Assembly (NCBI GenBank): GCA_021292105.1
Contig: CM037870.1
Location: 66,152,018 to 66,216,017, forward strand
Direction of reading: 5' to 3'
From: Anadara kagoshimensis
Taxonomy: Eukaryota > Mollusca > Bivalvia > Arcoida > Arcidae
DNA length: 64,000 nucleotides
Shown here: one piece after another, positions 21,550 to 32,583 of the stretch
Position numbering within the stretch: position 1 is the stretch's first letter
Layout: the number at the start of each line of letters is the position of its first letter
Program-made: the position numbers and the translations under genes
The notes under the pieces: model-generated
Seen by the model: the letters and a program-made list of their open reading frames with translations, nothing else
What the model was told of the DNA's origin: nothing
The model's database searches: none

Positions 21550-22160
21550 TCAATCATCTATGTACCCAAGTATGAACCATATCGAAGTCAGTGTTGATCT
21601 TAAGCTTCAAAAGTGAAGAAGGCGTTTTCAACTACCAAACAAGAGTAGAGAGTGGAGTAGTAATACAATGGTGTTTTACGGACCAGTCAAGATTTATTTT
21701 ACTCATATTTAGGGCGTAATTAGTTCTGGGATGCTATATTGGGGTAGAGTGGGGTACATGGGGTAATGGTATTACTAATTTATAATGCATAGTCAAGATC
21801 AGTTCTGGGATGGTCACGTAGAGTGAAGTGAATTGGAATTGGGTGTTTTACGCTAAAATCAAGAGTATTTCACTTGTATCGAGCCGGATATTTTTGGGAT
21901 GCTATAATAGGGTTGAGTGGCGGGTAGTGATGTTCCACGTCTCGGTCTGAAAGATTCTTTCACTGATGTCGATCGAGGAGGGCAGTTCTGGGATAGTGAA
22001 GTGCAGTGGAATAAAAATGAATATGATCACTGAGACTGTAATTTCTACGAATAATACTACATTACGTCCAATTCAAGATTTTTCACTTATATCGAGGTGG
22101 AAACCGAATTACTGTCCAGAAAATTATAATATATATAGCCGCGATTGGGTACGTAAACAA
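21550..22160 (+). repeat. Degenerate 'gtggagtaatggtg' repeat
   Basis: Recurrent gtggagt-aatggtgtttta and agtcaagatt-tttcactt motifs spaced 80-130 bp. The same motifs appear, better kept, at 31235-31680, 44395-44470 and as a sharp array at 34085-35515. Confidence 0.55.
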
Positions 22161-22723
22161 ATGAATTCTTAAGCTTGGTCCCCACGTATCACTATATTAT
22201 AATGAATTTCATCAACAAACGCGAAAAGTTTTGTCAAAAGACTAAATTTCAATTTCGCTGTACCGTCTTTGTGTAAAACTTGACGCGAAGTGTCAAAACG
22301 GCGCGGTTCGTCAAATATATGCTGTCAGTTTGAAAAAAAAACTTATATAAGACAAAACATAATTTCTTTAATCCTTAAATCCTTGAATAATTTCTATTAG
22401 CGATCAGCAATAATAAATATGGCGAATTTTAACAAAATTAATGCCACTGGCTGTTAGAACTCTTCATCGACGCAACTGTTTTTAGTACATTACGAAAAAA
22501 AAAACCAAACATTTGACATTGTTAAATGTTTTACCTGCCTCTACACGCACTAAAGATAAAGATGGAATAAATGTCAGATCTTTTGGAGTTTGTCTAATTA
22601 TTGAAGCCCTACCTTCCATTCGTCCATTATAAAATTAACATGATGCTCTACATAGCGGAGGGATTTTCAAGACAAAGAGAGTGCTCCGCTGGTAAACAGG
22701 TGGGATGCACAAGAAGTAAAAAC

Positions 22724-22747
22724 ATGGCTGGAGAAGTAGCTCAAGAA
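22724..22747 (+). CDS. NAA38: NAA38 exon 1 (proposed)
   Basis: ATG GCT GGA GAA GTA GCT CAA GAA, then gtttgta. A better donor four bases on (t|gtaaaa) would join to a stop codon, so the weaker one is preferred. Another upstream exon could exist. Confidence 0.42.
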
Positions 22748-25700
22748 GTTTGTAAAATATTTATTTTTACTGTTACCTTTCTATCAATCCATGATTCAAC
22801 AATTTAACACATTTTTATTTTTTCAATAATTGTTTAACATTCGTCAGAACACACTGTCAAGATACGTTGACATTTGTACAACATTTTATTCACCTGTTTT
22901 AGTGCCTACAAATTTAGACCGGTCTGCCTAAATCATGTCAAGGGAGGATTTCATGCCAAGGTAGACGCCAAGGGAAATGAAATGCGCCAAGGAAGTTTGT
23001 GTGCAAGCTAGAAACTTATTTTTTTGTATACTGAATTATTAATGAATAAAGAATATATTTTGAAAAAATGGAAATAATTTTTCGGTAAAAAGCCGAGTTA
23101 TTCCAACTTTGACCTTGTCCGTGTAAATTCTGTGACGAAAGAGAGGTAACTCTAGTTTCTCTACATACATGTATATAGTCGAACTGGTTTAACAATGGAA
23201 TGTCATTGTTCAATTAATAATTATTATTATTACTATAATTATTATTATTAATCTTATTAATATTATTATTAAATAATAAAAATCATAATGTTGTTTCTTT
23301 GTTGTCTTCTAATAATGACCATTATTATTAACTTTTGCAATTAAAAGAAGAGAATGTGTTATTGTATTTACATTTTTTATCAGTAGTCAGGTAGTTTTCA
23401 GTGTATGTAATATTGAAAATATATTTCTAATTTTATTAAATTATCATTATATCCTATTTTTAGCCTATTACATTTACAATTTTTACTGATTGGACCCTAA
23501 AAATGGGGATCATTAATTACGTTTAAGGCTATTAAACTCTATCGTCATATTTTCATAAAAAAATTATTATATAATTAATTGTAAAATAAATTTATTGTAA
23601 AATAAATTATATTTATTTCGCCAAAAAATGAGTATTTCGTAACATATTTAAACAGGAAAATGGGACTCATAAGAGTTGGTATGGTTTCAGGCCGTGCGTG
23701 TGTATACCAAAGTTAATCCCATAATCTGATAATTGGCTAATTAACTGTAATTACCTGTGACGTCAGTACACCTGGTTAAGAAACAGGTGTTAATCCGATA
23801 ATTGATGGTCAAAAGATTCTTTAAACCCAGTTATTGACCGGCATGTACACGGACTGTACTTATAACATCCCAGCAAGATAATTCACTTATATTTGTGTAT
23901 TAATACACACATGAATTCTTATAACACCCCGTCAAGATAATTCACTTATCTACACATGAATTCTTATAACAACCCGCTCAAGATAATTCACTTAATTTAT
24001 ATAACACCCGGCCCCGGTTTCACAATCATTCCTTAGCTAAGATTTTCCTTAACTTAAATCTGGCAAAATTTCAAATTTTCATAATTTTTAAGGTGTTATT
24101 TTTAAGATCGCTTCAAGATTAAAACATTTGCATTTAGTTTTGACAAAAATATTCATCAATAGTTAAATTTAAGTTAAGGAAAATCTTAGCTAAGGAATGA
24201 TTTTGAAACCGGCCAAGATAATTCAATTATATGAATGCAGTAATGAAATGTATAGCTGTGTATTGACCATCTCTATCAAAAAGAAAATGACTGTATTACA
24301 TTTAATAACTCATTAGGAAGATTTGAAACACTTATTTCAAAAATAAATCAAATAATATTATTAACACAACTGTTTGATTTCTTCTAAAATGTGTTATTAA
24401 ATAACAGCAGTCTTAAACCACATGAATAGCTCCTTTATTAGGAGGATTTACCAGAGCATGCTCCATTATAAGGAGGATTTACCAATAACAGCACAGAATA
24501 ACGGCCATATTGTAACCAGTCAACGGTGCAATAAAAATATTTAAATAATCAAGATTAATCAACAAATGACTAATAGAATTCAAATATATTCTTTATTCAT
24601 TAATAATTCAGTATACAAAAAAATAAGTTTCTAGCTTGCACACAAACTTCCTTGGCGCATTTCATTTCCCTTGGCGTCTACCTTGGCATGAAATCCTCCT
24701 TGGCATGATTTAGGCAGACCCAATTTAGACAGTTAGATATAAATGATTTTAGAAGCTGTTCATACCCGTTTGTTAGTATTCACACGCCACAGTAGTTTAT
24801 TGGTCTGAATAGTTCAGATTGAAGAGCACTCGTCTGTAGTGTAGGAGGTCCAGGTTCGATCTCCGGTCCTGCATTTTTTCCATCACGTCACAGTTAGGTG
24901 GCTAGTGTGACCATCGGAAGTGGTAGACCATGGAAACTTAAAATCAACAGGGAGGAATGTAGTGTTCTTGGTAACTCAGTTGGTAGAGCACTTGCCATAG
25001 TGCAGGATCTGGGTTCGATCTCTGGTCCATTCCTGTATTTTTCTCCACCCTGTTACACATAAATAACTCATTGAAAATGTCTGGTTTTGCTGTGTGCTGT
25101 TTTAACTCGCCATGTGTTTTCAACATTACCCATTTTTAATCAAGAATCCAAAGTTGTTGAGGTGTATAGTAAATGGTCAGGGTTCAAAACGGTCAGATGC
25201 GAAAGAATACTGAAATGATAGATTATGTTGAAGCCTCAATTATTACTATTATGAAGAGTTTGACATTGGGATTTCAGTATTTTTGTTTTCTTGGAATGTT
25301 TCAGATAGTCAGTCATACTTACCAGGTGAGTATATCAGGCCCAATGGGCCTCTTGTTATGTTATAGCCTGCCACTGGGATTGACTTATCTGCCCTAATTG
25401 TGGTGCATTTTTTAAGCAAAAAAAAAAAAAAAAAAACAAAAAATGAAAAAAATTAAAAAAAACCCAACATACCATTGATAAGGCAGATAATTGGCCAGGC
25501 TACTACTCCCTCATTCAATGCATGAATTAGTCATCTGAATCAGGATATTTTGATGAAAATTCAAACTCTGATTATTTTCTTGATGTTGAGTTTTATAATT
25601 GTTAAAGTCTATATGAATCTTCAAATAACTCTTATGGTAACTAACAAAAAAGATCAGATTTAGTATCTTTGCACTGCTCCACCTTCTGAGCTTCCTCGAC

Positions 25701-27439
25701 TGCTACATTTCACTGATATTCTTCCAATTTCTATATTCAGCCACTGCATCGAAGAAGGAAACCTTAAAAAACCAGTGCCCTGTGTCATGTCAGGTATGGC
25801 ATGTTAAAGAACCTTCCTTGGACATTGCCCTTGCCTGAAACTATTACAAAATTCCAAGATTTCTGCCATTTCACCTATAGCTGGTATTGTCTCAATATAA
25901 TGAATTAGTCTTTACATAGACATAAAACCCCCATTGATTCAATCGATCAATCATTTTTAGTTTTTTGATGATTTTGATAAGTTAACTTATTAATAAAAGA
26001 ATGTATATCACATTCTTGTTGTTTATTTTATAGGAAGATCCTGAATTGAAATCTGAAGGATGCAAAAAATTAGAGAAATTATTGAATAAAAGTATGAAGA
26101 TTGAAATGACAGATGGGAGAACATTGATAGGTTAGTGAATAGTTTAAAGTTTATGTTTAACAAGTATCAAATGAAGATCATTAGAGCTAGTGCTTATCTT
26201 TCTTATCTTTAATTATTTTAAAGAGTACCTGTAACGAAAAATTTTTATTTCATATATTTGTTAAATATCATTTATATATCACAATATCGAAAACCGCATC
26301 AAAATTGATGACCAAATAAGAAAGTTATAGCGGTTTGAAGGCCTTGAATTTGGCCCTCTCTGGGTACCTGTAAGTGAAACGACCCATATCGAGGCAGATC
26401 CGTTTGTGACGTCATTTAAGTAACCGTTGTAGTAACTAATATGGCGGACAGTACTAATAATGCTAATGTAGCGACGTATTATATGATAAATGGACAAAAA
26501 ATTAACGACTCTGGCGTTCATCTGTATATGTCATATGATTACTCATTATTTTGGGAAGAAATAGACAACCTTAAAATTGATAAAATTGGCGTTTAGCTGT
26601 ATTTATTCGATCCAGAAACAGACGATGATACGATGTACTTTATTGAGTGGAGACCAAGAATTTCTGAATGTTAGCCTAGACATAACCAAATATATGGATC
26701 GAGTATTATTTATCAAATATACAAAAATTAATTGTTAGTTGTTAAATTTTAAAATTTATTTTAATATTAATATATTGAACCTGCTACAGACATCCTGAAA
26801 TTTTTAACCCAACATCGAAACGTTACACCGCAGTTGTTCACACTGTTGAAGATTTTTACTAAGTTAACTTATTTACAAATATTCAGTTTCTAATGTTAAT
26901 AAATAAATAAATAAATAAATAAATGTGATGATGACAATTTATGAAAATTAATTGTCACTTGTTAAAATTTTAAAATAGATTTTAATATTAAATCATACAG
27001 AACCTGCTACAGACAGCACATCCTGCAAAATTTATAACCAAACATCGGTGAAACGTGGCACCGGCTTCAAATACAACACAAGCAGTAGAGGACGCAATTA
27101 ATATTTTTTACTAAGTTTACTTATTGACAAAAGTTTGGTATATAATTCTAATAAATTAATAAATAAATAAACGTGATGTTGACAATTTTAAGTCCGAAAA
27201 GACCCCAGAGTTCCAAATAAAAAATTTCTAAGGCCAAATTTTCCCGATCATAAAGAAAACAAAACTAGAAACTTGATAAAAGTAAATGCTGTAATTAAAT
27301 TCATACATTTAAAAATACCCGTCTGGTCGCCCGCATTCAAACAATATTAATCAAACATCAAAACCTATCAAGTTTATACGATCCTGAACCTGCTTATGAT
27401 GTACCATTATATTTATTTATTTAAAAATTATTTATTTAA

Positions 27440-27485
<46 letters not shown>

Positions 27486-30400
27486 TTAAACATTAAAAAT
27501 TAAATGACCAGTGGTAAAATTTTATTTAAAATGTTATTTTTCAAAATGAGATAATATTGTCTGTTATCAGTCTATTCATACTCCCATAACTCTAGTTTTT
27601 TATACATAATTATCTTTGCACAATCAGTTTACCTATGTGAAATTCTAAATCCAAGACATCAAACGATTCAGATAGTATATGTACAGGTGTCATAAAATTC
27701 CTCTATCCGAACACCTGTCAATCAATTTTGTTAATTGTAAGAACACATCCTGTTGATTAAAGGTACGGGTCTCAGTCTAAGGAATGTCTAATAAACAAAC
27801 TTTTTATCAAGGTGGACTAATAATAATTTGCTTAATTATTTGCTTAATTATTGGTAGGTGTCAGTCGGATGTAAATTCCACTTCATCAAATGAATTTATC
27901 ATGAAATATAAAAAGAATTTTTAGCTGGTTCATTATATAGTAATGTAGATAAATAGTATTCTGTGGGGTCTGCTTACTTAAATGACGTCACTGCACGGGG
28001 TCCCCAAAACCGAGCTTTTTGATTTGGATTAACGGGAGGTGTATTACAAACTCGCAGATATCTCCCTTATTTCGGCATGGATTTTTATAAAATTTTCGCA
28101 TTGTGTCATATTTCAGTATGAAGAATAACATAAGTAAAAATCAAAAATCGTTACAGGTACTCTTTAAGAGCTTAAATAGAAAGGAAGTACAAAACTCTTT
28201 AGTAATGTAAACATGCTATATTGCTATCTTATTGATCACTATGCCTCTGCCTAGGTTTGAATCCCACTCAGGTCAGATCCTAGTGTAGGAAAGTTTGCCA
28301 GTATCACTTAATACCATCCCAAGGTACCCCCTCCTCTATCATTTCTTCCAATACCCAATCATTTAATAGTTGTGTCAACAGGAAATGTAACCTTAAATTT
28401 TATTGTTCAAAGGTATACAATTTAACTAGAGTTCTATTCAAACTTGATATCCTTTGTCCATCAGCCTTATTCTTACTTAACCTCTCTGTAACATGGGCTT
28501 TTGTGACCAATGGTTAAAAGATCTCACTTGCAGATCACAGCAACTCTTGCCTCCTACCAATAGTTTCAAGTCAACTTAAGACAGATTCTAGTTTGAGAAA
28601 GTTTGTCAATTTGCTTGCCAAGAGTCAATGCTTTTCAATAGGAACTCCAGTTTCCTCTATCATCCCTGATCAGACCACCTAAATGTCAGTAAAAGAATCT
28701 TGATTACCAGTAAGTGTTAAACTTCATATACAGAAATCTAAATTCTGAATAAAATCACCCATTTTTGTAGAATGAATGTGTGTAAAGAATGTAATACCGG
28801 TACTTCTCAAAATTCAACTAGTAGCACCAGTAGCAAAGTGGCCTGATGTGCTGGCTTACTGGCTTGCAGATCACAGCAGGTAGTTTGTATCCCAATCAGG
28901 ACATCCTGGTGTGAGAAAATTTTCAGTTTGTTTGATGACCATCAATGGTTTTGTCAGAGCACTCTTGTTTCCCCTTACAATTCCGAACTGTTTACCTAGA
29001 TGTATGAAAATCTAATTGACAGAATCTTGACTGAAGCATAAAACACCAAACACTCAAATTACCCAAATTTCAATTTGAGAGTTAATTGTGAGTTTATTAT
29101 AGACAGGTTTGTGGTATATCACATACCTGTCAAGGTCCTTTTGGAATCATGCGTGTGATAACGCGTGCGACAAAGTCGCACCTCGCTAGGGGGGTCCGGG
29201 GGCATGCTCCCCCGGAAAATTTTTGAAATTATGATACAAAATCCTGCATTCTCTTGCATTCAAGGGCATTAAATTATCTTATAGAACCACATTCAACTAC
29301 CCGCCCATATGGGGTTTATTTTCCGCCAATTCAACTTTTTATCTCGTGTCTTCTTTACTATGATCTTGTTCTCGTTACATAGTTTCCAAAAGTTCTCCAA
29401 GAATTGGAGGAATATTCTTGACCAAGTCAGTAAATCTTGTTTACAGGAAACTATGATTTGTGAGTTACCAGCAGCTGAAATTATTCTTATCATATTAAAC
29501 ATGGTAATTTTAACTGCCTGTAACTAAACCCCTACATCTTATTATTTTAATATAGGGTTTCAGTTTTTCATTTTCCAGATAATTCCATTATGCGTGTGTT
29601 TATTAATGTTTAGCGTGTGAGCGTGATTTACTCCTTAAATGCGTGTGTCACACGCGCAATGCGTGTGACTTGACAGGTATGTATCATAGCTATTAATAAG
29701 CTTTTACTTACTGTTACTGATAAAGTTACATGTCTAAATTCATCAAAAAGAGATATGTATTATCAGAGTACAGCTAGACTTTATTTTCCAAAATTACAAT
29801 AACCATTTACCTATTGTTAGAATAGTTGAACTTGATATCCCTGGTACTTAATACAGAGTCCTTAATAGACTATAATACTTGTCATATTTTCAACACCTGC
29901 CAACATGGTTCAGTGTGCAATCCAGGATTAATCAGTAGGGACTATTTTTAAAAATGTCCCTCTAAAACACTATTACAATATTGATACAGTAGAACTTCGA
30001 TAACTCGAAGTGCACAGGATTTCGATGATGACTTCGAGTTATCAGGGTGTTAGAGTTTTCGAAGTTGAAGGATGACATCACAATGTAGACTTTTATTTTT
30101 ATGGGAGAAGTGTTGGATGGTGGTAAAGTGATTACCGATACACTAGTGTAATATGTATTGCACAAATAATAAATTAAAATTAATTTTTGAATTATGCTTT
30201 ATTAGGCTGATGGTGACGACAAACACATACATTAAATGCACAAAATTTGTATTACTAATACATGACCATAATGCATTAAAAGAACTGAATCAGATAAACA
30301 TATTCATGTGCATTGTATTTAATAATCATAATAATGCATACACAAGACAAGACCCACATTTTATAGAAATTATAAAATTAATGTGCGTACCACGTGTCGG

Positions 30401-32583
30401 TCATCATGGTCATTAAAAGCCAGCTGAGTAAATCACCTGAAAATTTGCTGTTATTGCCAACCGCACAAAACTTGGCTTCTGCTAAGGAGTACACAGTTCC
30501 ACTTCATCGCCCATTACGGCACAGAGTACTAATCCTTTAATTGACACTAATTAATACGGTAGCAGAAACTTTGATCTGTACAACTACTCTCATTAATTGG
30601 ATTATACCGAATCCTGTGATTTCACTGATCGTTCTATTGATCACCCATTGTAAAAATATTTGAGTTTAATTTTAGAAGGTTGATTGTCATACAATTTTTA
30701 ATTTTGCACCTTACCATTACCTTACCATTACTTCGAGTTATCGGGGGTAATCGAATTATAGGATTTTGAGTTATTGAAGTTGTATTTATATAGTTTATAT
30801 AGAAACCGGTCGGGACAAACTAATGACTTTGAGTTATCCGTGGTATTCGAGATATCGAAGTTCCAGTTATCAAAGTTCTACTGTACATGTATTTTTGCAT
30901 TCACATAATGTTAAATACAAACAGTATAACCCACCTAGATTTTAAGAATGGGGTAATGGTCTTTTGGCAAAATAAGGGATTAATGGCCCATGACCCTTCC
31001 AAAATGAACACTGTTGGCTGAGCATTTTGAAGTTAAATAGTTTTAAATTTAAGAGTTACATCCATAAAATTGAAGGTATGGTATACGCAATGTATTAATT
31101 ATATTTCCTTATTGCAGGTGTGTTTTTGTGTACAGATAGAGACAAGAATGTTATACTTGGATCCTGTGAAGAATATTTAAAACCTCCAGGTAAATATTAT
31201 ATAAATGTGTAGGACAAAGAATATCATGTTGAGTAAATGATATAGCCAGCACAAAATTTAGTGGGGTAGACTGAGTGGTGAATACACCAAAATTGAAGTT
31301 CAAGGACGCTGAATGAAGCAGTTGTTTCTATATTTAGAACAGTTGTTTTGCCAGTTTTTTTCTCTAGATGGAAAAATGAATGGGTACGGGAGTGGAGTAA
31401 CTGTTCTATGACCAAATCAATATTTTTCACTTAAACATTTTATAAATAGCTTTTTCTAGGACGGTGGAGTGGAGTAATGGTGTTTTTTGCCCAAATCAAA
31501 ATTCTTTCACTTACATAAAGGCAGTTCATTCTTGGTCAGTGGAGTGGAGTAGTGGGGTTTAAAGTTCCATTTTAAATTCTTTCACTGGTGGCATATGAAA
31601 GTGGCCATTTGGTGGATGGTTAAGTGGAATAATTGTGTTTTATGCTTCAATCAAGATATCTTCACTTATTTAAAACAGTTGTTTCCGAAATAGTAAAGAA
31701 AACCTGTGTGCAAGAGAAAAACACTGAGGATAGATGCCTTCTAAAATGTAATTGTACTGGGGACATTCCAATGTATTTGTAATAAATAATGATGCATAAG
31801 AACTATGAAATACTGTAAATTCCCAGGTATTTTGACAGCACAGCCTGGCTGAGCCATCATCTTCAAAAATAAGTACATTAAATTTTTCAGATTGGGTTAC
31901 ATATGACCTTGTCACCTGAGCTGACAGGGTACATGTGTGCAGACTCAGGGTACACAAATCTATGACTGGGTACATATGACCTTGTCACCTGAGTTGACAG
32001 GGTACATGTGTGCAGACTCAGGGTACATAAATCTATGACTGGGTACATATGACCTTGTCACCTGAGCTGACAGGGTACATGTGTGCAGACTCAGGGTACA
32101 TAAATCTATGGGGTACATATGACCTTGCCACCAGAGCTGACAGGGTACATGTGTGCAGACTCAAGGTAGTGCAGACTCAAGGTACACAAATCTATGACAG
32201 GGTACATATGACCTTGCCACCAGAGCTGACAGGGTACATGTGTGCAGACTCAAGGTACACAAATCTATGACAGGGTACATATGACCTTGCCACCAGAGCT
32301 GACAGGGTACATGTGTGCAGACTCAAGGTACACAAATCTATGACAGGGTTTATATGACCTTGCCACCTGAGCTGACAGGGTACATGTGTGCAGACTCAAG
32401 GTACATACATCTATGACTGGGTACATATGACATTGTCACCTGCATAACATAAAATATCTTGATTTGATTTTAGATTCTGGAGATAAAGAGGATCCTCGTA
32501 TTTTAGGCCTAGCCATGATTCCAGGTCACCATATAGTCAGTATACATGTAGATGAAGACAAACCATCAAACTCTATACTGTGA
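22724..32583 (+). CDS. NAA38: NAA38 (LSMD1): NatC N-terminal acetyltransferase auxiliary subunit
   Basis: Model of four exons: 22724-22747, 26034-26130, 31118-31189 and 32474-32583, in total 100 residues. The protein is an LSM-fold subunit of NatC. With NAA30 (catalytic) and NAA35 it acetylates nascent proteins starting Met-Leu, Met-Ile, Met-Phe or similar at the ribosome. Diagnostic strings are [18 protein letters not shown] (Sm1), [15 protein letters not shown] and [16 protein letters not shown] (Sm2), almost the same as in the vertebrate protein. Exons 2-4 are certain, with phases 0/1, 1/1, 1/end. Exon 1 (MAGEVAQE) is proposed because it has a strong start context (aaaacATGG), is in phase and has the right short acidic character, but its donor gtttgt is weak. 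The introns are long (3.3, 5.0 and 1.3 kb) and packed with transposons. Confidence 0.92.
22911..24730. mobile_element. MULE-like transposon, about 140-bp inverted ends, 9-bp target duplication
   Basis: AATTTAGAC stands on both sides (22911-22919 and 24722-24730), a perfect 9-bp duplication. Between them, 22920-23060 and 24583-24721 are inverted copies (ggtctgcctaaatcatg..., ...catgatttaggcagacc). Long inverted ends with a 9-bp duplication are the signature of Mutator-like elements. The 1.8-kb interior is AT-rich, carries (TTA)n at 23213-23275 and a nested MITE, and shows no transposase. It sits in NAA38 intron 1. Confidence 0.83.
24011..24213. mobile_element. MITE 'ggtttcacaatcattcc' family, copy 1 (nested)
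   Basis: Inverted ends ccggtttcacaatcattcc / ggaatgattttgaaaccgg, extended inward by ttagctaagattttccttaa and its complement. Three more copies are at 43788-44020, 51153-51409 and 54591-54847. It is nested in the MULE-like element, so it is younger than that element. Confidence 0.75.
24795..25040 (+). mobile_element. Two tRNA-like SINE heads
   Basis: 24800-24870 carries caggttcgatctccgg (box B), and 24965-25035 carries taactcagttggtagagcac (box A) with gggttcgatctctgg (box B). Both are followed by short bodies. A tRNA with proper stems cannot be drawn, so these are SINE remnants. Confidence 0.6.
25160..25355 (+). mobile_element. Truncated copy of the 12540-13762 repeat
   Basis: Shares ggtcagggttcaaaacggtca, actgaaatgatagattat and the end aggcccaatgggcctcttgtt. 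The short open frames inside are repeat-derived. Confidence 0.6.
25780..25955 (+). mobile_element. SINE, headless copy of the 3990-4240 type
   Basis: tgtcaggtatggcatgttaaagaa, then ttctgccatttcacctatagc, and the tail cataaaacccccattgattcaatc. A diverged match to the body and tail at 4086-4240. Confidence 0.65.
26034..26130 (+). CDS. NAA38: NAA38 exon 2
   Basis: Acceptor tttattttatag, donor g|gttagt. Codes [17 protein letters not shown], then [15 protein letters not shown], 32 residues plus one base. Confidence 0.93.
26218..28167. mobile_element. 1.94-kb inverted-repeat element at TTAA
   Basis: TTAA stands at both edges (26218-26221 and 28164-28167). The ends are AGAGTACCTGTAACGA and its complement TCGTTACAGGTACTCT. 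A second inverted pair lies inside: gtgacgtcatttaagtaa at 26406-26423 and its exact complement at 27974-27991. TTAA targeting is known for piggyBac and Kolobok. These ends lack the CCC of piggyBac, so Kolobok-like is my guess. No transposase was seen; (ATTT)n and (AATA)n tracts are inside. It lies in NAA38 intron 2. Confidence 0.75.
28240..29060 (+). repeat. Three diverged copies of a 'cctagtgtgagaaagttt' dispersed repeat
   Basis: Copies near 28250-28390, 28500-28735 and 28830-29060. Each reads: lead with gcagatcacagc, then gtttgaatcccaatcaggac, cctagtgtgagaaa-ttt, and finally agaatcttgactga-g-ataaaac. The gtttgaatccc stretch resembles a tRNA box B. Related pieces are at 41370-41530 and 44740-44970. 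Confidence 0.55.
29121..29682. mobile_element. Inverted-repeat element with CGTGTG-rich ends
   Basis: acatacctgtcaag (29121-29134) and cttgacaggtatgt (29669-29682) are exact complements, followed inward by repeated gcgtgtga / tcacacgc. Inside lie a hairpin tgcgacaaagtcgca and a palindrome ccgggggcatgctcccccgg (29196-29215). The frames of about 70 residues on both strands in the middle show no family resemblance. Confidence 0.65.
29985..30885. mobile_element. pogo-like Tc1/mariner element at TA
   Basis: TA at 29985-29986 and 30884-30885. Ends CAGTAGAACTTCGATAACTC and its near-complement ...caaagttctactg. Further cttcgagttatcgggg motifs repeat near both ends. CAGTAGAAC...TCG-type ends with a TA duplication fit pogo/Tigger. 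The 0.9-kb interior has no transposase. It lies in NAA38 intron 2. Confidence 0.72.
31118..31189 (+). CDS. NAA38: NAA38 exon 3
   Basis: Acceptor tccttattgcag, donor g|gtaaat. Codes [15 protein letters not shown], then CEEYLKPP, completing a Gly at its start and an Asp at its end. Confidence 0.94.
31235..31680 (+). repeat. 'gtggagtaatggtgtttt' repeat, about four loose units
   Basis: Units with agtggagt-ag-aat-gtgtttt, caaatcaa-att-tttcactta and a variable link, about 100 bp apart. Same motif as the sharp 50-bp array downstream. Confidence 0.6.
31890..32440 (+). repeat. 73-bp minisatellite, about 7.5 copies
   Basis: The unit starts gggtacatatgaccttgtca, continues cctgagctgacagggtacat and gtgtgcagactcagggtaca, and ends aaatctatgact. 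Two sub-variants (cctgagctga / ccagagctga) are grouped left and centre. It lies in NAA38 intron 3, ending about 30 bases before exon 4. Confidence 0.9.
32474..32583 (+). CDS. NAA38: NAA38 exon 4 and stop
   Basis: Acceptor gattttag. Codes [19 protein letters not shown], then [19 protein letters not shown] at 32581-32583. It starts right after the 73-bp minisatellite in intron 3. Confidence 0.94.

Noticed and set aside
24960..25035. A tRNA gene (box A and box B present)
   Set aside because: No pairing acceptor or anticodon stems. Followed by SINE-like sequence and similar heads occur at 4000 and 21430.
31890..32440. CRISPR-like array
   Set aside because: Eukaryotic context, contiguous 73-bp units without unique spacers. 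It is a minisatellite.
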